This document shows positions 32,610 through 41,014 of a stretch of DNA of 41,563 nt, piece after piece. The DNA comes from Fumia sp045615345 (GTDB taxonomy: Bacteria; Bacillota; Clostridia; Oscillospirales; Ruminococcaceae): assembly GCA_045615345.1 (NCBI GenBank), contig JAZLER010000005.1, positions 1-41,563 of the forward strand. Reading direction: 5' to 3'. The position numbers and the translations under genes were made by a program. Numbering within the stretch: the first letter of the stretch is position 1; each line of letters opens with the position of its first letter. Below the pieces are notes generated by a model, which worked only from the letters and a program-made list of their open reading frames with translations, was not told the DNA's origin and ran no database searches.

Positions 32610-32968
32610 GGGGGCGTAAAGGTTTCGACGGGGATCAGGAAGTCGGGTAAGCGAGTAGAGCGGGCGAAAGCTCTTAAATAGTCGCACTTAAATATAAACG
32701 CTAACTCTAATAATAGAACATTAGCTTACGCAGCTTAATTTACGCTGCGGGCCCTCGAAGAGAGTCCCACGGCTCTTTTGACGGCTTCTTAATTCAGTGG
32801 GCAACAGCACAAAGGCTTTTCCCGACCTTGTGCCGTATCAGGGAATACCTTTTAAGGTCGCCTGTTTATCGGCAGTCTTAATGGGGAATTTTAATAGATA
32901 AACTGCACTCGGAGAAAACCCGGTGGAAAGATTTTCGGACAGGAGTTCGACTCTCCTCGCCTCCACCA
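32610..32968 (+). ncRNA. ssrA: tmRNA
   Basis: The 5' end GGGGGCGTAAAGGTTTCGAC and the 3' end TTCGACTCTCCTCGCCTCCA + CCA form the alanine-tRNA-like domain, with a 7-bp acceptor GGGGGCG/CGCCTCC. A tag frame begins at GCT (32700), after TAGTCGCACTTAAATATAAAC, and reads ANSNNRTLAYAA to the TAA at 32736. With the charged alanine the tag is A-ANSNNRTLAYAA. At 359 nt it is of normal length. CCA is encoded. The gene directly follows smpB. Confidence 0.95.
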
Positions 32969-32970
32969 AA

Positions 32971-33003
32971 AGAAAACACACCCGAAAGGGTGTGTTTTTC
33001 TTT
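32971..33003 (+). terminator. Terminator of tmRNA
   Basis: AAAACACACCC (32973-32983), tetraloop GAAA, GGGTGTGTTTT (32988-32998), then TCTTTT. It starts five bases after the CCA end. Confidence 0.88.
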
Positions 33004-33004
33004 T

Positions 33005-33122
33005 GGCTTGGTTCGGAAAGAGAGTCGAACTGGGTTTGGGAGTGAATGACAGTCCGGTGGACTGTCAGAGCCAAACCCTGACCGAGCCCGCAGGCGAGAG
33101 GAGACTCTCCTCGCCTCCACCA
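33005..33122. repeat. Integration-scar-like region with a second copy of the tmRNA 3' end
   Basis: GACTCTCCTCGCCTCCACCA (33103-33122) repeats 32949-32968 exactly. Between the copies lies a three-part hairpin: GGCTTGGT/ACCGAGCC (33005-33012 with 33081-33088), GGGTTTGG/CCAAACCC (33032-33039 with 33071-33078), and GACAGTCC/GGACTGTC (33048-33066). The left strand of this hairpin carries GAGAGTCGAACT (33020-33031), the exact antisense of 12 bases of the tmRNA T arm (32944-32955). tmRNA 3' ends are known targets of site-specific integrases, and a duplicated 3' end is the usual mark they leave. No integrase gene is visible in the window. Confidence 0.6.
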
Positions 33123-33123
33123 T

Positions 33124-33167
33124 AATAACGAGATGATTTTACTGTAAGTAAGGTCATCTCGTTATTT
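33124..33167 (+). terminator. Second terminator after the duplicated tmRNA end
   Basis: AATAACGAGATGA (33124-33136) is fully complementary to TCATCTCGTTATT (33154-33166), followed by TT. It follows the second copy of the tmRNA end directly and could be the original ssrA terminator, displaced by insertion. Confidence 0.75.
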
Positions 33168-33278
33168 TATGCGGTTTTCAGCGGTTTGAAAGGCAAAGGT
33201 TTTTGACGGCAAATTGTTTACTGTCAAATATCTTTTTTGTGAACTTGAACCGCAGTCCTAAATTCAATATCAATTCCA

Positions 33279-33315
33279 AAACACAGAGTAAAAATTTCTA
33301 CTCTGTGTTTTTTTA
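33279..33315 (+). terminator. Terminator upstream of the broken HTH gene
   Basis: AAACACAGAGTA (33279-33290) pairs with TACTCTGTGTTT (33299-33310), followed by TTTTT. The surrounding 33168-33340 holds no other feature I can support. Confidence 0.8.
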
Positions 33316-33340
33316 TTTGAATTTAAGGAGGAAAACTTTA

Positions 33341-33505
33341 ATGAAACTAAATGTAAACTTCACTATTATACCTAACGAATTTATTAATGACTCAAGGTTT
33401 GATGTATATGAATTTCGTATCCTTTGTTACCTGATGAAATTATCAGGATGCAACTCTTCCTGCTACCCCTCTTACGAAACTATCGCAAGAGAAACCGGAA
33501 TATGA
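33341..33505 (+). pseudogene. Truncated replication-initiator-like HTH gene (N-terminal fragment)
   Basis: Behind AAGGAGGA an ATG opens 54 codons: MKLNVNFTIIPNEFINDSRF then DVYEFRILCYLMKLSG and CYPSYETIARETGI. This is the first part of the winged-helix domain seen in replication initiators and helix-turn-helix proteins of plasmids and integrative elements. Those proteins are 250 residues or longer; here the frame ends exactly in the recognition-helix region and a different sequence begins. Upstream in-frame starts would read through a terminator and were rejected. It is probably a remnant left by a deletion in a mobile element. Confidence 0.6.
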
Positions 33506-33872
33506 ATTTGAGGAAGATGCTGCGTGGTATGTATGGGCAGTTAAATGGGCAAAAGACAGCGAGCTGATATATGAAAATGACAACGACTTTGAACCTGAAT
33601 CAGCGATAAGCCGTCAGCAGCTTGCATCTGTTTTGTACCTGTATGTACAATTTAAGGGATATGATGTAAGCGTTGGAGAAGAAACAAATATACTTTCCTA
33701 TGATGATGCTTTCGATATATCTGAATATGTAATCCCTGCCATGCAGTACGCTGTCGGCGCCGGAATTATAAACGGAAAAACCGTAAGCACGGTAAATCCA
33801 AAGGACAATGCAACGAGAGCAGAAATTGCGGTGATTATTCATAGATATATTGAAAAAAAGAAGAAAATCTGA
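33501..33872 (+). pseudogene. C-terminal fragment of an S-layer homology (SLH) protein
   Basis: From about 33501 the frame changes and encodes about 123 residues typical of SLH modules: AAWYVWAVKWAKDSELI, FEPESAISRQQLASVLYLYV, then YVIPAMQYAVGAGIINGK and NPKDNATRAEIAVIIHRYI, ending in KKKKI. SLH domains tether proteins to cell-wall polymers. The fragment has no start of its own and no signal peptide, and joins the HTH fragment within a few bases. It marks a recombination joint. Confidence 0.7.
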
Positions 33873-33933
33873 TAAAATATACATAGTGTGATTACTGCAA
33901 CGGCAGTTTAGACATACGAAAGAGGGATTAATT

Positions 33934-34200
33934 ATGAATCAAAAATGGAGTGAGAAAACTACATTCCAAAAAGTTATGGATATTATTGCCGGAATAGCAT
34001 TTTTGGTATATGTGATATTTCAGGCGTTGAAAAGAGCCGGCAAAGTGGAATCAGCAGATTTGATTACCTGCATAGCTATAGGCGTTGTCTGTATATGTGA
34101 GGCATTTTCCTATTGGAACACAAAACGCATATTCTCTTATGTTGCTATTGCAGGTGCGATTTGTTTAATAGGTGTTGTATTATTATTGAGTGTATGGTAA
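33934..34200 (+). CDS. Small three-helix membrane protein
   Basis: 88 residues: a short polar start (MNQKWSEKTTFQKVMD), then three hydrophobic stretches (about 17-32, 44-60 and 68-87). AGAGGG precedes the ATG. It lies 35 bp before the histidine kinase and may be co-transcribed with it. No family recognised. Confidence 0.6.
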   Translation: MNQKWSEKTTFQKVMDIIAGIAFLVYVIFQALKRAGKVESADLITCIAIGVVCICEAFSYWNTKRIFSYVAIAGAICLIGVVLLLSVW

Positions 34201-34235
34201 GCGGATAGAGATACTGTTTGTGGAGAATGATTATT

Positions 34236-36095
34236 ATGAAATCTAATAAAGAAAACTTGAAAAATAAAATATTTATAGGTATATGTATCTCTTTACTTGC
34301 CATTGTTCTTTGTTTCTTTGTATATACAGGAAGAGAATATGGAAGTCAGGCAATGGATGCAATGTATCTTTCTGCAGAATTTCAGGGTGAGTATAAAGTA
34401 GCGGACGGTGACTGGCAACCTTATGTCAAAAGCGAACATATTCCTGCTAATAAAGGTGATGTAACATTGAAAGGGCATTTTCAGTTATTTGTTCCGACCA
34501 CAGGAGAAATAGTCGGAAATGCGGATGAAGGCACAGTCCTCGCATTTTACTTTAACCATATTGGCGGTGAAGTTTCAGAAGGCGGAGATGACTTCCGCCC
34601 CTTTGATGCTGAGTACGATCTTATCGGCGAGGATTTGTGCGGTAAAATGTATATTGGGTATGAATGCAAGGGTGCAGATGAAATTACAATCAGGCTAAAA
34701 AACCCTCATAAATTCGGAAACTCCGGAGCTGTTGATGATTTCCTGAATAATTTAAGCACCTATGGCGGGACAGATTTTGAGAGAGATATGTTAAACAGAG
34801 GCAGTGCACATAGAATCTTGGGTATTGCACTTATTTTGTTTGCATTTATGCTTTTGGGTACAGCGATATTTTCTATGCTTATTCATATCAAAGGAAGCTC
34901 GAATCTGTGGCTTGTGGGCTTTGGTGTTTTCTGTGCCGGTATATATTTCTTATTTAAAGCACCTGGAGTTATGTTCTTCAGTGAAATAATTAAATTTAAT
35001 ACCCGTATGATGATAGGCTCTATGATGCTTTATGTGTTAGCAATAACTGCCATTGTAGCCGGTTGGCTTCAAGGCGGGACTAAAAAAGTTGGTATAAGCC
35101 TTGCTTTTTTAGATTTGTTTTCAATTTCTGCGTATATGATTGCACCAACAGTCACCGATGTTAAGTTTTATGACACATTACCTGTATGGTCAGCCGTGCA
35201 AAGTGTGATTTGCATTGTGATGATAGTTCTTCTTGCACTTCATTTTGCAAAAGGTAATAAAAGCGAAAAAATGCTTTGTGCTTTTGGTATCCTCCCGATG
35301 CTTTCATTCGTACTGGACAGTTTTGGGACAGGCTTTGGCTTATGGCAAGGCGGACTTATTTCGGAAATTGTATTTATTCTTATTTTTATTGCATCTCTTA
35401 TTGTACTTTTAAAAGTTGTTCCTCAAAATTTAAATGGGGCAATAAGAGCAAGAGAGCTTGAAGCAGAAAAAATGATTTTAAATGCAAAACTTACAGAAAG
35501 CCGTATAGCTACTATGATAAGTCAGATTCAGCCGCATTTCATCTATAATACATTGGGAACAATTGAACAACTTTGTATAACCGAACCGAAAGCGGCTTCA
35601 AAACTTGTTCGTAATTTCAGCTTATATTTAAGAGGAAACTTCAGCGAGCTTGATAATGCTAAACCTATAAGATTTTCACAGGAAATGAATCATGTTAAGC
35701 ATTATACTGATATTGAACAGGTGCGTTTCCCTGACATGACAATACAATATGACCTTCGCTCAGTTGAGTTTTTACTTCCCGCACTTTCTGTGCAGCCACT
35801 TGTAGAAAATGCCATAAAACATGGTCTTATGGGACTTGAAGAAGGCGGCATTGTTACAATATCTGCTTATGAAACAGAGGAGTCTTATGTGGTAGAAGTA
35901 ACAGATGACGGCGTAGGTTTTGATATGAACTCAGGTTATGATGAAATCAAGCATGTGGGTATAAAAAATATCCGTGGACGAATTGAAGCAATGTGCAATG
36001 GAACACTTACCATAGAAAGTAAAATCGGTAGCGGTACAAAGGCTACCATAAAAATTCCGAAGGAGGCGAAGGATCATGATAGCAATAACAGTTGA
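34236..36095 (+). CDS. LytS/YehU-type sensor histidine kinase
   Basis: A 619-residue membrane sensor: an N-terminal helix, an extracellular domain of about 150 residues (40-195), then seven membrane helices (about 200-395; 7TMR-DISM-like layout), a short coiled coil (RARELEAEKMILNAKLTESR), and a His_kinase domain with QPHFIYNTL (phosphorylated His434) and a C-terminal ATPase domain (LVENAIKHGL, DDGVGFD, GIKNIRGRIE). The signal is unknown. I chose the ATG at 34236 behind TGGAG; two earlier in-frame starts are possible. The end overlaps the response regulator gene by 20 bp. Confidence 0.88.
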   Translation: MKSNKENLKNKIFIGICISLLAIVLCFFVYTGREYGSQAMDAMYLSAEFQGEYKVADGDWQPYVKSEHIPANKGDVTLKGHFQLFVPTTGEIVGNADEGTVLAFYFNHIGGEVSEGGDDFRPFDAEYDLIGEDLCGKMYIGYECKGADEITIRLKNPHKFGNSGAVDDFLNNLSTYGGTDFERDMLNRGSAHRILGIALILFAFMLLGTAIFSMLIHIKGSSNLWLVGFGVFCAGIYFLFKAPGVMFFSEIIKFNTRMMIGSMMLYVLAITAIVAGWLQGGTKKVGISLAFLDLFSISAYMIAPTVTDVKFYDTLPVWSAVQSVICIVMIVLLALHFAKGNKSEKMLCAFGILPMLSFVLDSFGTGFGLWQGGLISEIVFILIFIASLIVLLKVVPQNLNGAIRARELEAEKMILNAKLTESRIATMISQIQPHFIYNTLGTIEQLCITEPKAASKLVRNFSLYLRGNFSELDNAKPIRFSQEMNHVKHYTDIEQVRFPDMTIQYDLRSVEFLLPALSVQPLVENAIKHGLMGLEEGGIVTISAYETEESYVVEVTDDGVGFDMNSGYDEIKHVGIKNIRGRIEAMCNGTLTIESKIGSGTKATIKIPKEAKDHDSNNS

Positions 36096-36852
36096 TGATG
36101 AAAGACCTATGCTTAAAGCTCTTACGGACATTGTAAAATCTTCGCCTGATATAAAAGAAGTATACGATTTTTCTGCTTGTAGTGCTGCTCTTGAGTGGAT
36201 TTCAGAAAACAATGCGGATGTAGCATTTCTTGATATAAATATGCGTGGAATGGGTGGACTTGCCCTTGCTGAAAAAATAGCCGAATTTCATCCTGATTGC
36301 AAAATTGTTTTTTGTACTGGATATGAAGAATATGCACTGAATGCCATACAATTAAGATGCTCAGGATATCTTATGAAACCGATTACTCCTGAGGCTGTGC
36401 AAAAGGAAATTGATCATATAAAGAGCAAGAATCTGGATGCATCCCTTCTTGATGTTAAGTGCTTTGGAAACTTTGAAGTTCTAAAATACGGTGAGGCACT
36501 TACCTTCAAACGCTCAAAGGCAAAGGAACTATTTGCAGTACTTGTTGACAGAAATGGTTCAGGAATGACGGGAAAGCAAATCTGTGCTGTTATGTGGCCA
36601 GAAAACACGGATGATGTTAAAAATATGGACTATTTAAGGCATCTTGTAGGCGATCTGAAAAAAGCGCTTGCAAATGTGGGAGCAGAAAAAGTATTTTGTC
36701 AGGATGGTTATCATTACAGAATTGATACTACGAGAATTAACTGTGATTATCACAAGTTTTTGAAAACAGGAAAACCACTGTTTCACGGCGAGTATATGTC
36801 GCAATATTCATGGGCAGAAGATACCCTTTCTCTTCTACTTGAAAGAAATTAA
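36076..36852 (+). CDS. Response regulator with SARP-like winged-helix output
   Basis: 258 residues. The receiver domain (1-120) has the acidic pair DDE near residues 7-9, phospho-acceptor Asp53 in FLDINMRGM, and Lys in LMKPITPE. The output domain (about 125-258) starts CFGNFEVLKYGEALTFKRSK, the form of SARP/BTAD-type winged helices rather than the LytTR domain usually paired with LytS kinases. It includes an RSKAKELFAVLVDRNGSGMT segment and the DYLRHLVGDLKKAL helix. It overlaps the kinase gene and so is its partner. Confidence 0.88.
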   Translation: MIAITVDDERPMLKALTDIVKSSPDIKEVYDFSACSAALEWISENNADVAFLDINMRGMGGLALAEKIAEFHPDCKIVFCTGYEEYALNAIQLRCSGYLMKPITPEAVQKEIDHIKSKNLDASLLDVKCFGNFEVLKYGEALTFKRSKAKELFAVLVDRNGSGMTGKQICAVMWPENTDDVKNMDYLRHLVGDLKKALANVGAEKVFCQDGYHYRIDTTRINCDYHKFLKTGKPLFHGEYMSQYSWAEDTLSLLLERN

Positions 36853-36864
36853 AAAATCTATTTG

Positions 36865-36938
36865 CGGTCGGAAATTGATATGCACCTCCAAAAGTGTCTA
36901 ACTTTTGGGGTGCATATCACAATATCCGGCCGTATTTT
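36865..36938 (+). terminator. Long terminator after the two-component genes
   Basis: An inner stem, GATATGCACCTCCAAAAG (36877-36894) with CTTTTGGGGTGCATATC (36902-36918), is enclosed by an outer CGGTCGGA/TCCGGCCG stem (36865-36872 with 36925-36932), then TATTTTTTAT. Confidence 0.8.
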
Positions 36939-37025
36939 TTATAAAAAAATTGTAATTTGTCATAGGTTTGTCATAACGGATTTGTTATTCTTATTATGTT
37001 AAATTTTCTAAAAAGGAGAATTTTT

Positions 37026-37325
37026 ATGACTATCAATGTAGAAAGAGATTTTGAACTTGTAACTCTTGGAATTACAGGAAGACTTGATACCACAACTGCA
37101 CCCAATTTAGAAACAGTCATCAACGAACTTTCCGAAGACACAAAAGAGCTTGTTTTTAATACGGCTGAGCTTGAATATATTTCGTCTGCAGGTATCAGAG
37201 TACTCCTTTGGGCACACAAGAAAATGAATCAAAGCGGTGGCATTATGCGCATAGAAAAGGCAAATGAAATGGTTCGCGAGGTCTTTGAAATGACGGGACT
37301 TTCAGAAATGCTGAATCAGGAGTGA
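37026..37325 (+). CDS. STAS-domain anti-sigma factor antagonist
   Basis: 99 residues with a single STAS domain: LGITGRLDTTTAPNLETVI and the phosphorylation loop YISSAGIRVLL, where Ser53/Ser54 is the expected phospho-site. Such proteins switch anti-sigma factor kinases (RsbV/SpoIIAA type) or, in gut Clostridia, other partner proteins. No RsbW-like kinase lies next to it; the next gene is a diguanylate cyclase. The start follows AAAGGAG; an in-frame ATG ten codons earlier has no site. Confidence 0.88.
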   Translation: MTINVERDFELVTLGITGRLDTTTAPNLETVINELSEDTKELVFNTAELEYISSAGIRVLLWAHKKMNQSGGIMRIEKANEMVREVFEMTGLSEMLNQE

Positions 37326-37411
37326 TGTTAAGAAAATTATGATGGATGCAAAGGGGCACGTTTCGAATTTGGCGTAAGTTAAAAAGTAATAGCTGGGGAG
37401 GATGCTTTAGA

Positions 37412-38983
37412 ATGAAGATACAATCAATGCAATTTAAAGTTTTAATGACAATTATATCTGCTATGCTGGCTATTACGGTATTTATAGGCGGTTTAAGTAT
37501 ATATGAGGTGGATCAGTTTGTTCAGAGTCAAACTGAAGATTTTATAAATGTCACCTGCGAGAAAGATGCTTCTCAAATCAATGATGTTTTCGGTGATATG
37601 GAAAAGTCAGTACATATTATGGAAAGCTATGTACTTGGTTTAATAAACAGTAAAGCTGACATTGAGGATGCGAAAAAACAGGCTGATATTTTAGAGCGTT
37701 CTGACGAAATGTTTGTTGATGTAGCAAATTATACTGACGGTGCAGTGGCATATTACTTCAGATTTACCCCTGAACTTTCGCACAACACCTTCGGGTTGTT
37801 TTACAGTAAAGTGAAAGAAAAGGACGGATTTATTCGTTTCGAACCTACTGATATATCGCTTTATGATAAATCTGACACTGAGCATGTGGGCTGGTACTGG
37901 CAACCGTTTGAAGCAGGAAAGCCTGTCTGGATGCTTCCTTATTACAATCAAAACAACGACATATTGATGATATCTTATGTTGTGCCTATGTACTTTGAAA
38001 ATGAATTTATTGGCGTTGTTGGCATGGACTTTGACTATACCGTTTTAACCGATAAGGTTCATAATATAAAAATTTATGAAAACGGATTTGCGCATCTTGA
38101 GTTTGAAGATGCAGATGTGTATAATGTGGATCACGCTGAAGACATAAAACTTCATGAAAATCCGGAAAAATACTTAAGCGTATCCAAAGAACTTAGAAAC
38201 GGAATGACTCTTATCATTTCTGCAAGCCATGACGATATAAGACAGATACGATATGATATAGCTCTTAAGATACTGTTTGTTGTGCTTTTACTTGCTGTGC
38301 TGTTTTCTCTCGTAGCAATTCTTGTTGTAAGAAGAATTGTATATCCTTTGAAAAAATTGACAGAGGCATCAGTAAAACTTTCGAACAGAGACTATGATGT
38401 TGAAATAGTAAACAGTAACACATATGAAATAAAGCTCTTAAGTACTGCATTTGAGAATATGGCACTTCAACTTAAGGAACATGAGAAGTTGCAGCATCTT
38501 TTAGCATATCGTGATTCACTTACAGGCCTTAGAAACACCAATTCCTATTGGGCGTGGATAACTGATTTTGATAAAGAAATTGAAACCAAAGAAATAGTTT
38601 TTGGCGTTATAGTTCTTGATATTAACTATCTTAAAGAAACAAATGACAGATATGGTCACGATGTGGGCAACAAGCTTATTGCAAGCGTTGCACATATTAT
38701 ATCATCTATATTTAAAAGAAGTCCTGTTTTCAGAATCGGCGGAGACGAATTTGCGGTTATTCTGCAAAACAGAGATCTTGAGGATTTAGAAGTGCTCCTC
38801 AAAAAATTTGATGAAGAGTGTCTGAATGTTTCAGTTGAAACAGAGAAAGAAAATATTCCCGTAAGCATAGCAAAAGGCTTTGCAAGATACGATTCCAAAA
38901 AGGATTCAAACTTTATAGATGTATTCAACAGAGCTGACGATGCCATGTATGAGAACAAACGGGAAATCAAGGGGTTGAAATAG
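37412..38983 (+). CDS. Membrane diguanylate cyclase (dCache-HAMP-GGDEF)
   Basis: 523 residues. A membrane helix (10-30), an extracellular Cache-type sensor (about 35-280, with GWYWQPFEAGKPVW and VPMYFENEFIGVVGMDFDY), a second helix (about 285-307), a HAMP linker (RRIVYPLKKLTEASVKLS), and a GGDEF domain with the intact RIGGDEFAV at 443-447. The substrate motif LDINYLKETNDRYGHDVGN is intact, so it should make c-di-GMP. No RxxD inhibitory site is seen upstream of GGDEF. GGGGAGG precedes the chosen ATG; the longer in-frame start overlaps that site. Confidence 0.9.
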   Translation: MKIQSMQFKVLMTIISAMLAITVFIGGLSIYEVDQFVQSQTEDFINVTCEKDASQINDVFGDMEKSVHIMESYVLGLINSKADIEDAKKQADILERSDEMFVDVANYTDGAVAYYFRFTPELSHNTFGLFYSKVKEKDGFIRFEPTDISLYDKSDTEHVGWYWQPFEAGKPVWMLPYYNQNNDILMISYVVPMYFENEFIGVVGMDFDYTVLTDKVHNIKIYENGFAHLEFEDADVYNVDHAEDIKLHENPEKYLSVSKELRNGMTLIISASHDDIRQIRYDIALKILFVVLLLAVLFSLVAILVVRRIVYPLKKLTEASVKLSNRDYDVEIVNSNTYEIKLLSTAFENMALQLKEHEKLQHLLAYRDSLTGLRNTNSYWAWITDFDKEIETKEIVFGVIVLDINYLKETNDRYGHDVGNKLIASVAHIISSIFKRSPVFRIGGDEFAVILQNRDLEDLEVLLKKFDEECLNVSVETEKENIPVSIAKGFARYDSKKDSNFIDVFNRADDAMYENKREIKGLK

Positions 38984-38986
38984 AGC

Positions 38987-39943
38987 GTGGGAAGTAAAAA
39001 AAGAAGATTTGCCGATGATGGTTGGGCGTTATGGATAGATGGCGATGACAGAAGCACAATCTATCTTAACGAGTGGATAAACCCCAAAGGCAAAAGCTAT
39101 GTAGATATAAGCGTGCGTGTATATGGCGCAAAGGACACATCTGCTGTATACTTCTTCGTTCCCTTTGTAGTGGAAAGAAACGAAGTTACTGATTTATCGT
39201 ATATGTTAGCGGACGGTTCAGCTTTAAGAGCACTATTTAATACTAATGGTAAGGTCGATTCAGAAAAGACGAAATACACTTCCGAACTCAGGTACGATAA
39301 CAGAACTGTAAGCCTTATAAATCTTTCTGATGAATTTGTATCGCTAAAACAAGTTTCTTACGGAACCGTTATTACAGTGGATTTTGAATTTATTAAAGAT
39401 TGTATAACATCTAATGAAGCATATCTGATATTCAGAATACCCCATAAAACATTAGATAAGATTTTTGCGACCTCAATAGATGTTATGGGAATGATAGACA
39501 AAATAAATTCGTTAATTCAAAGCCCTATTCTTTCAGAAAAGTATGGTTATTCAATAAGAATAAATGAAGCAAGGCTTCTTCCGCCTGAAATTAACGAGAT
39601 TAAAGCTTTGCACGAACAAAGGATAAGAAAAGCTTTAGTTACGATTTCTCTTGGTGATGAGTACGAAATGAACGACTTAACCTGTTATCGCATAAGACGA
39701 CTTGAAGCAGAACTCAATAGAAATTACGCACCGGAAGGTTACGATTGTTCTGATGCAATCACATATCAATGGGTTGAAGAAAAAGATTCTGACCTGAAGG
39801 CTCATTACAATTTCTATTTTACTATGGAGCATAATGAAATTAGCAGATTAAGTATGTTTGTTTATCTTTTCATGGTTCTTTTGATAGGAGCTTTGGGCGG
39901 TGCAATATATGATTTATTTAAATTTATATTCGGGTTATTTTAA
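38987..39943 (+). CDS. Unknown protein with C-terminal membrane anchor, alarmone operon
   Basis: A 318-residue protein starting at GTG (38987), three bases after the cyclase stop; AAGGGG lies 12 bases upstream. The start is rich in charge and aromatics (MGSKKRRFADDGWALWIDGD). The middle looks like alternating beta strands (YVDISVRVYG.., VYFFVPFVVERNEVTD), then helical segments around 165-250, and a terminal hydrophobic helix at about 291-312 (MFVYLFMVLLIGALGGAIYD). No catalytic motif was recognised. It lies 12 bp before the RelA/SpoT gene and its context makes it a candidate third component. Function unknown. Confidence 0.7.
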   Translation: MGSKKRRFADDGWALWIDGDDRSTIYLNEWINPKGKSYVDISVRVYGAKDTSAVYFFVPFVVERNEVTDLSYMLADGSALRALFNTNGKVDSEKTKYTSELRYDNRTVSLINLSDEFVSLKQVSYGTVITVDFEFIKDCITSNEAYLIFRIPHKTLDKIFATSIDVMGMIDKINSLIQSPILSEKYGYSIRINEARLLPPEINEIKALHEQRIRKALVTISLGDEYEMNDLTCYRIRRLEAELNRNYAPEGYDCSDAITYQWVEEKDSDLKAHYNFYFTMEHNEISRLSMFVYLFMVLLIGALGGAIYDLFKFIFGLF

Positions 39944-39955
39944 GGAGGAGATATT

Positions 39956-41014
39956 TTGAATTTAAAATGCAGACTGATTTTAGAAGATTACAGAAAGCAA
40001 AGAGATGATTTTGTAAAGCTTGGCGATACAGTGCACTCAATGCTTTCGGATATTGTGAAGGACTTAGGTCTTACTGTTTTGGCTGTTGAGCACCGCGTCA
40101 AGGAAGAAAAGAGCCTTGCAGGAAAGCTTGAAAGAAAGGGCGACCTTTACAATGTATTTGAGGATATTACCGACATTCTCGGTTGTCGTGTAGTTTGCTT
40201 CCTTTCCGATGAAATTGACCAAATCGGTAAAAAAGTTGAAGAAAGCTTTGTTGTTGACTGGGAAAATTCCTCGGACAAAAGAGCGCTTATAAAGGAAGAT
40301 GCTTTTGGCTATTTGTCTCTCCACTACATCTGTTCGTTACCTTTTGGAGATAAGTGGCCCGATGAAATTTGCGGTAAGAAGTTTGAAATTCAGATAAGAA
40401 CCATCTTGCAACACGCATGGTCAGCGATTCATCATGATATCGGATACAAGAGCGACTTTGGTGTGCCAAGAGAAATAAGAAGACAGTTTGCACGTCTTGC
40501 CGGTCTTTTAGAGCTTGCCGATGATGAATTTGTTCGTGCTCGTGACAATATGGTGGGATATACCGAAGACATCAGACAGCGTATTATAACAGACGATGCA
40601 GATGACATAACAATCAATATGATTTCTCTCAATGAATACGTGCTTCACAACAAAAAAATGCAGAGTATTATCAAAGAAATAGCTGATATTGCAGGTGCGG
40701 AAATAAGTAATATTGATCCTGAAAGCTACATACCGCAGCTCGCATTCCTCGGAATAACAAAGCTTGGCGATATTGAGATAATGATAAAAGAAAATTATGA
40801 CCTTGCAATGACACTTGCAAAAAAAGCATTATCTGCAGCAGACCTCGACATTGTTTCATCAAGCGTTGCACTCCGCTTTTTGTGTCGTGCAGAGCTTCTG
40901 AATAAAAACTATGATTTTGATAAAATCGTAGAATTTTTAAAAATTTCTTTGGGAACAAAGGAAAAAGCAGAAAGGCAGGCAAAACACCTGCTTAAACAAA
41001 AGGAGGAATGCTGA
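39956..41014 (+). CDS. RelA/SpoT-domain nucleotide pyrophosphokinase (SAS-like)
   Basis: A 352-residue protein with a TTG start behind AAGGAGGAG. The synthetase domain occupies about 35-170: DILGCR (73-78, Asp73 for magnesium), the G-loop FGYLSLHY (117-124), EIQIRT (144-149, Glu144), and HAWSAIHHDIGYK. The catalytic residues are kept, so it should transfer pyrophosphate from ATP to a nucleotide (ppGpp/ppApp type) or, in toxic relatives, to tRNA. A helical C-terminal region of ~180 residues has no TGS, ACT or HD domain. In GYLSLHY a Leu replaces the Arg of many housekeeping enzymes (GYRSLH). Its stop overlaps the HD gene start (TGATG). Confidence 0.88.
   Translation: MNLKCRLILEDYRKQRDDFVKLGDTVHSMLSDIVKDLGLTVLAVEHRVKEEKSLAGKLERKGDLYNVFEDITDILGCRVVCFLSDEIDQIGKKVEESFVVDWENSSDKRALIKEDAFGYLSLHYICSLPFGDKWPDEICGKKFEIQIRTILQHAWSAIHHDIGYKSDFGVPREIRRQFARLAGLLELADDEFVRARDNMVGYTEDIRQRIITDDADDITINMISLNEYVLHNKKMQSIIKEIADIAGAEISNIDPESYIPQLAFLGITKLGDIEIMIKENYDLAMTLAKKALSAADLDIVSSSVALRFLCRAELLNKNYDFDKIVEFLKISLGTKEKAERQAKHLLKQKEEC

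Noticed and set aside
33011..33031. A possible tRNA 3' half on the minus strand (GTTCGACTC followed by a CCA-like end)
   Set aside because: The bases around the T-loop-like sequence do not form a T stem, and no acceptor or anticodon arm is present. It is better explained as an inverted copy of the tmRNA T arm.
32838..33123. Minus-strand open frames across the tmRNA 3' end (with VEARRVELLSENLS-like sequence)
   Set aside because: They are antisense to the tmRNA and its duplicated end. Such frames are well-known false genes opposite tRNA-like sequences, and no ribosome binding site supports them.
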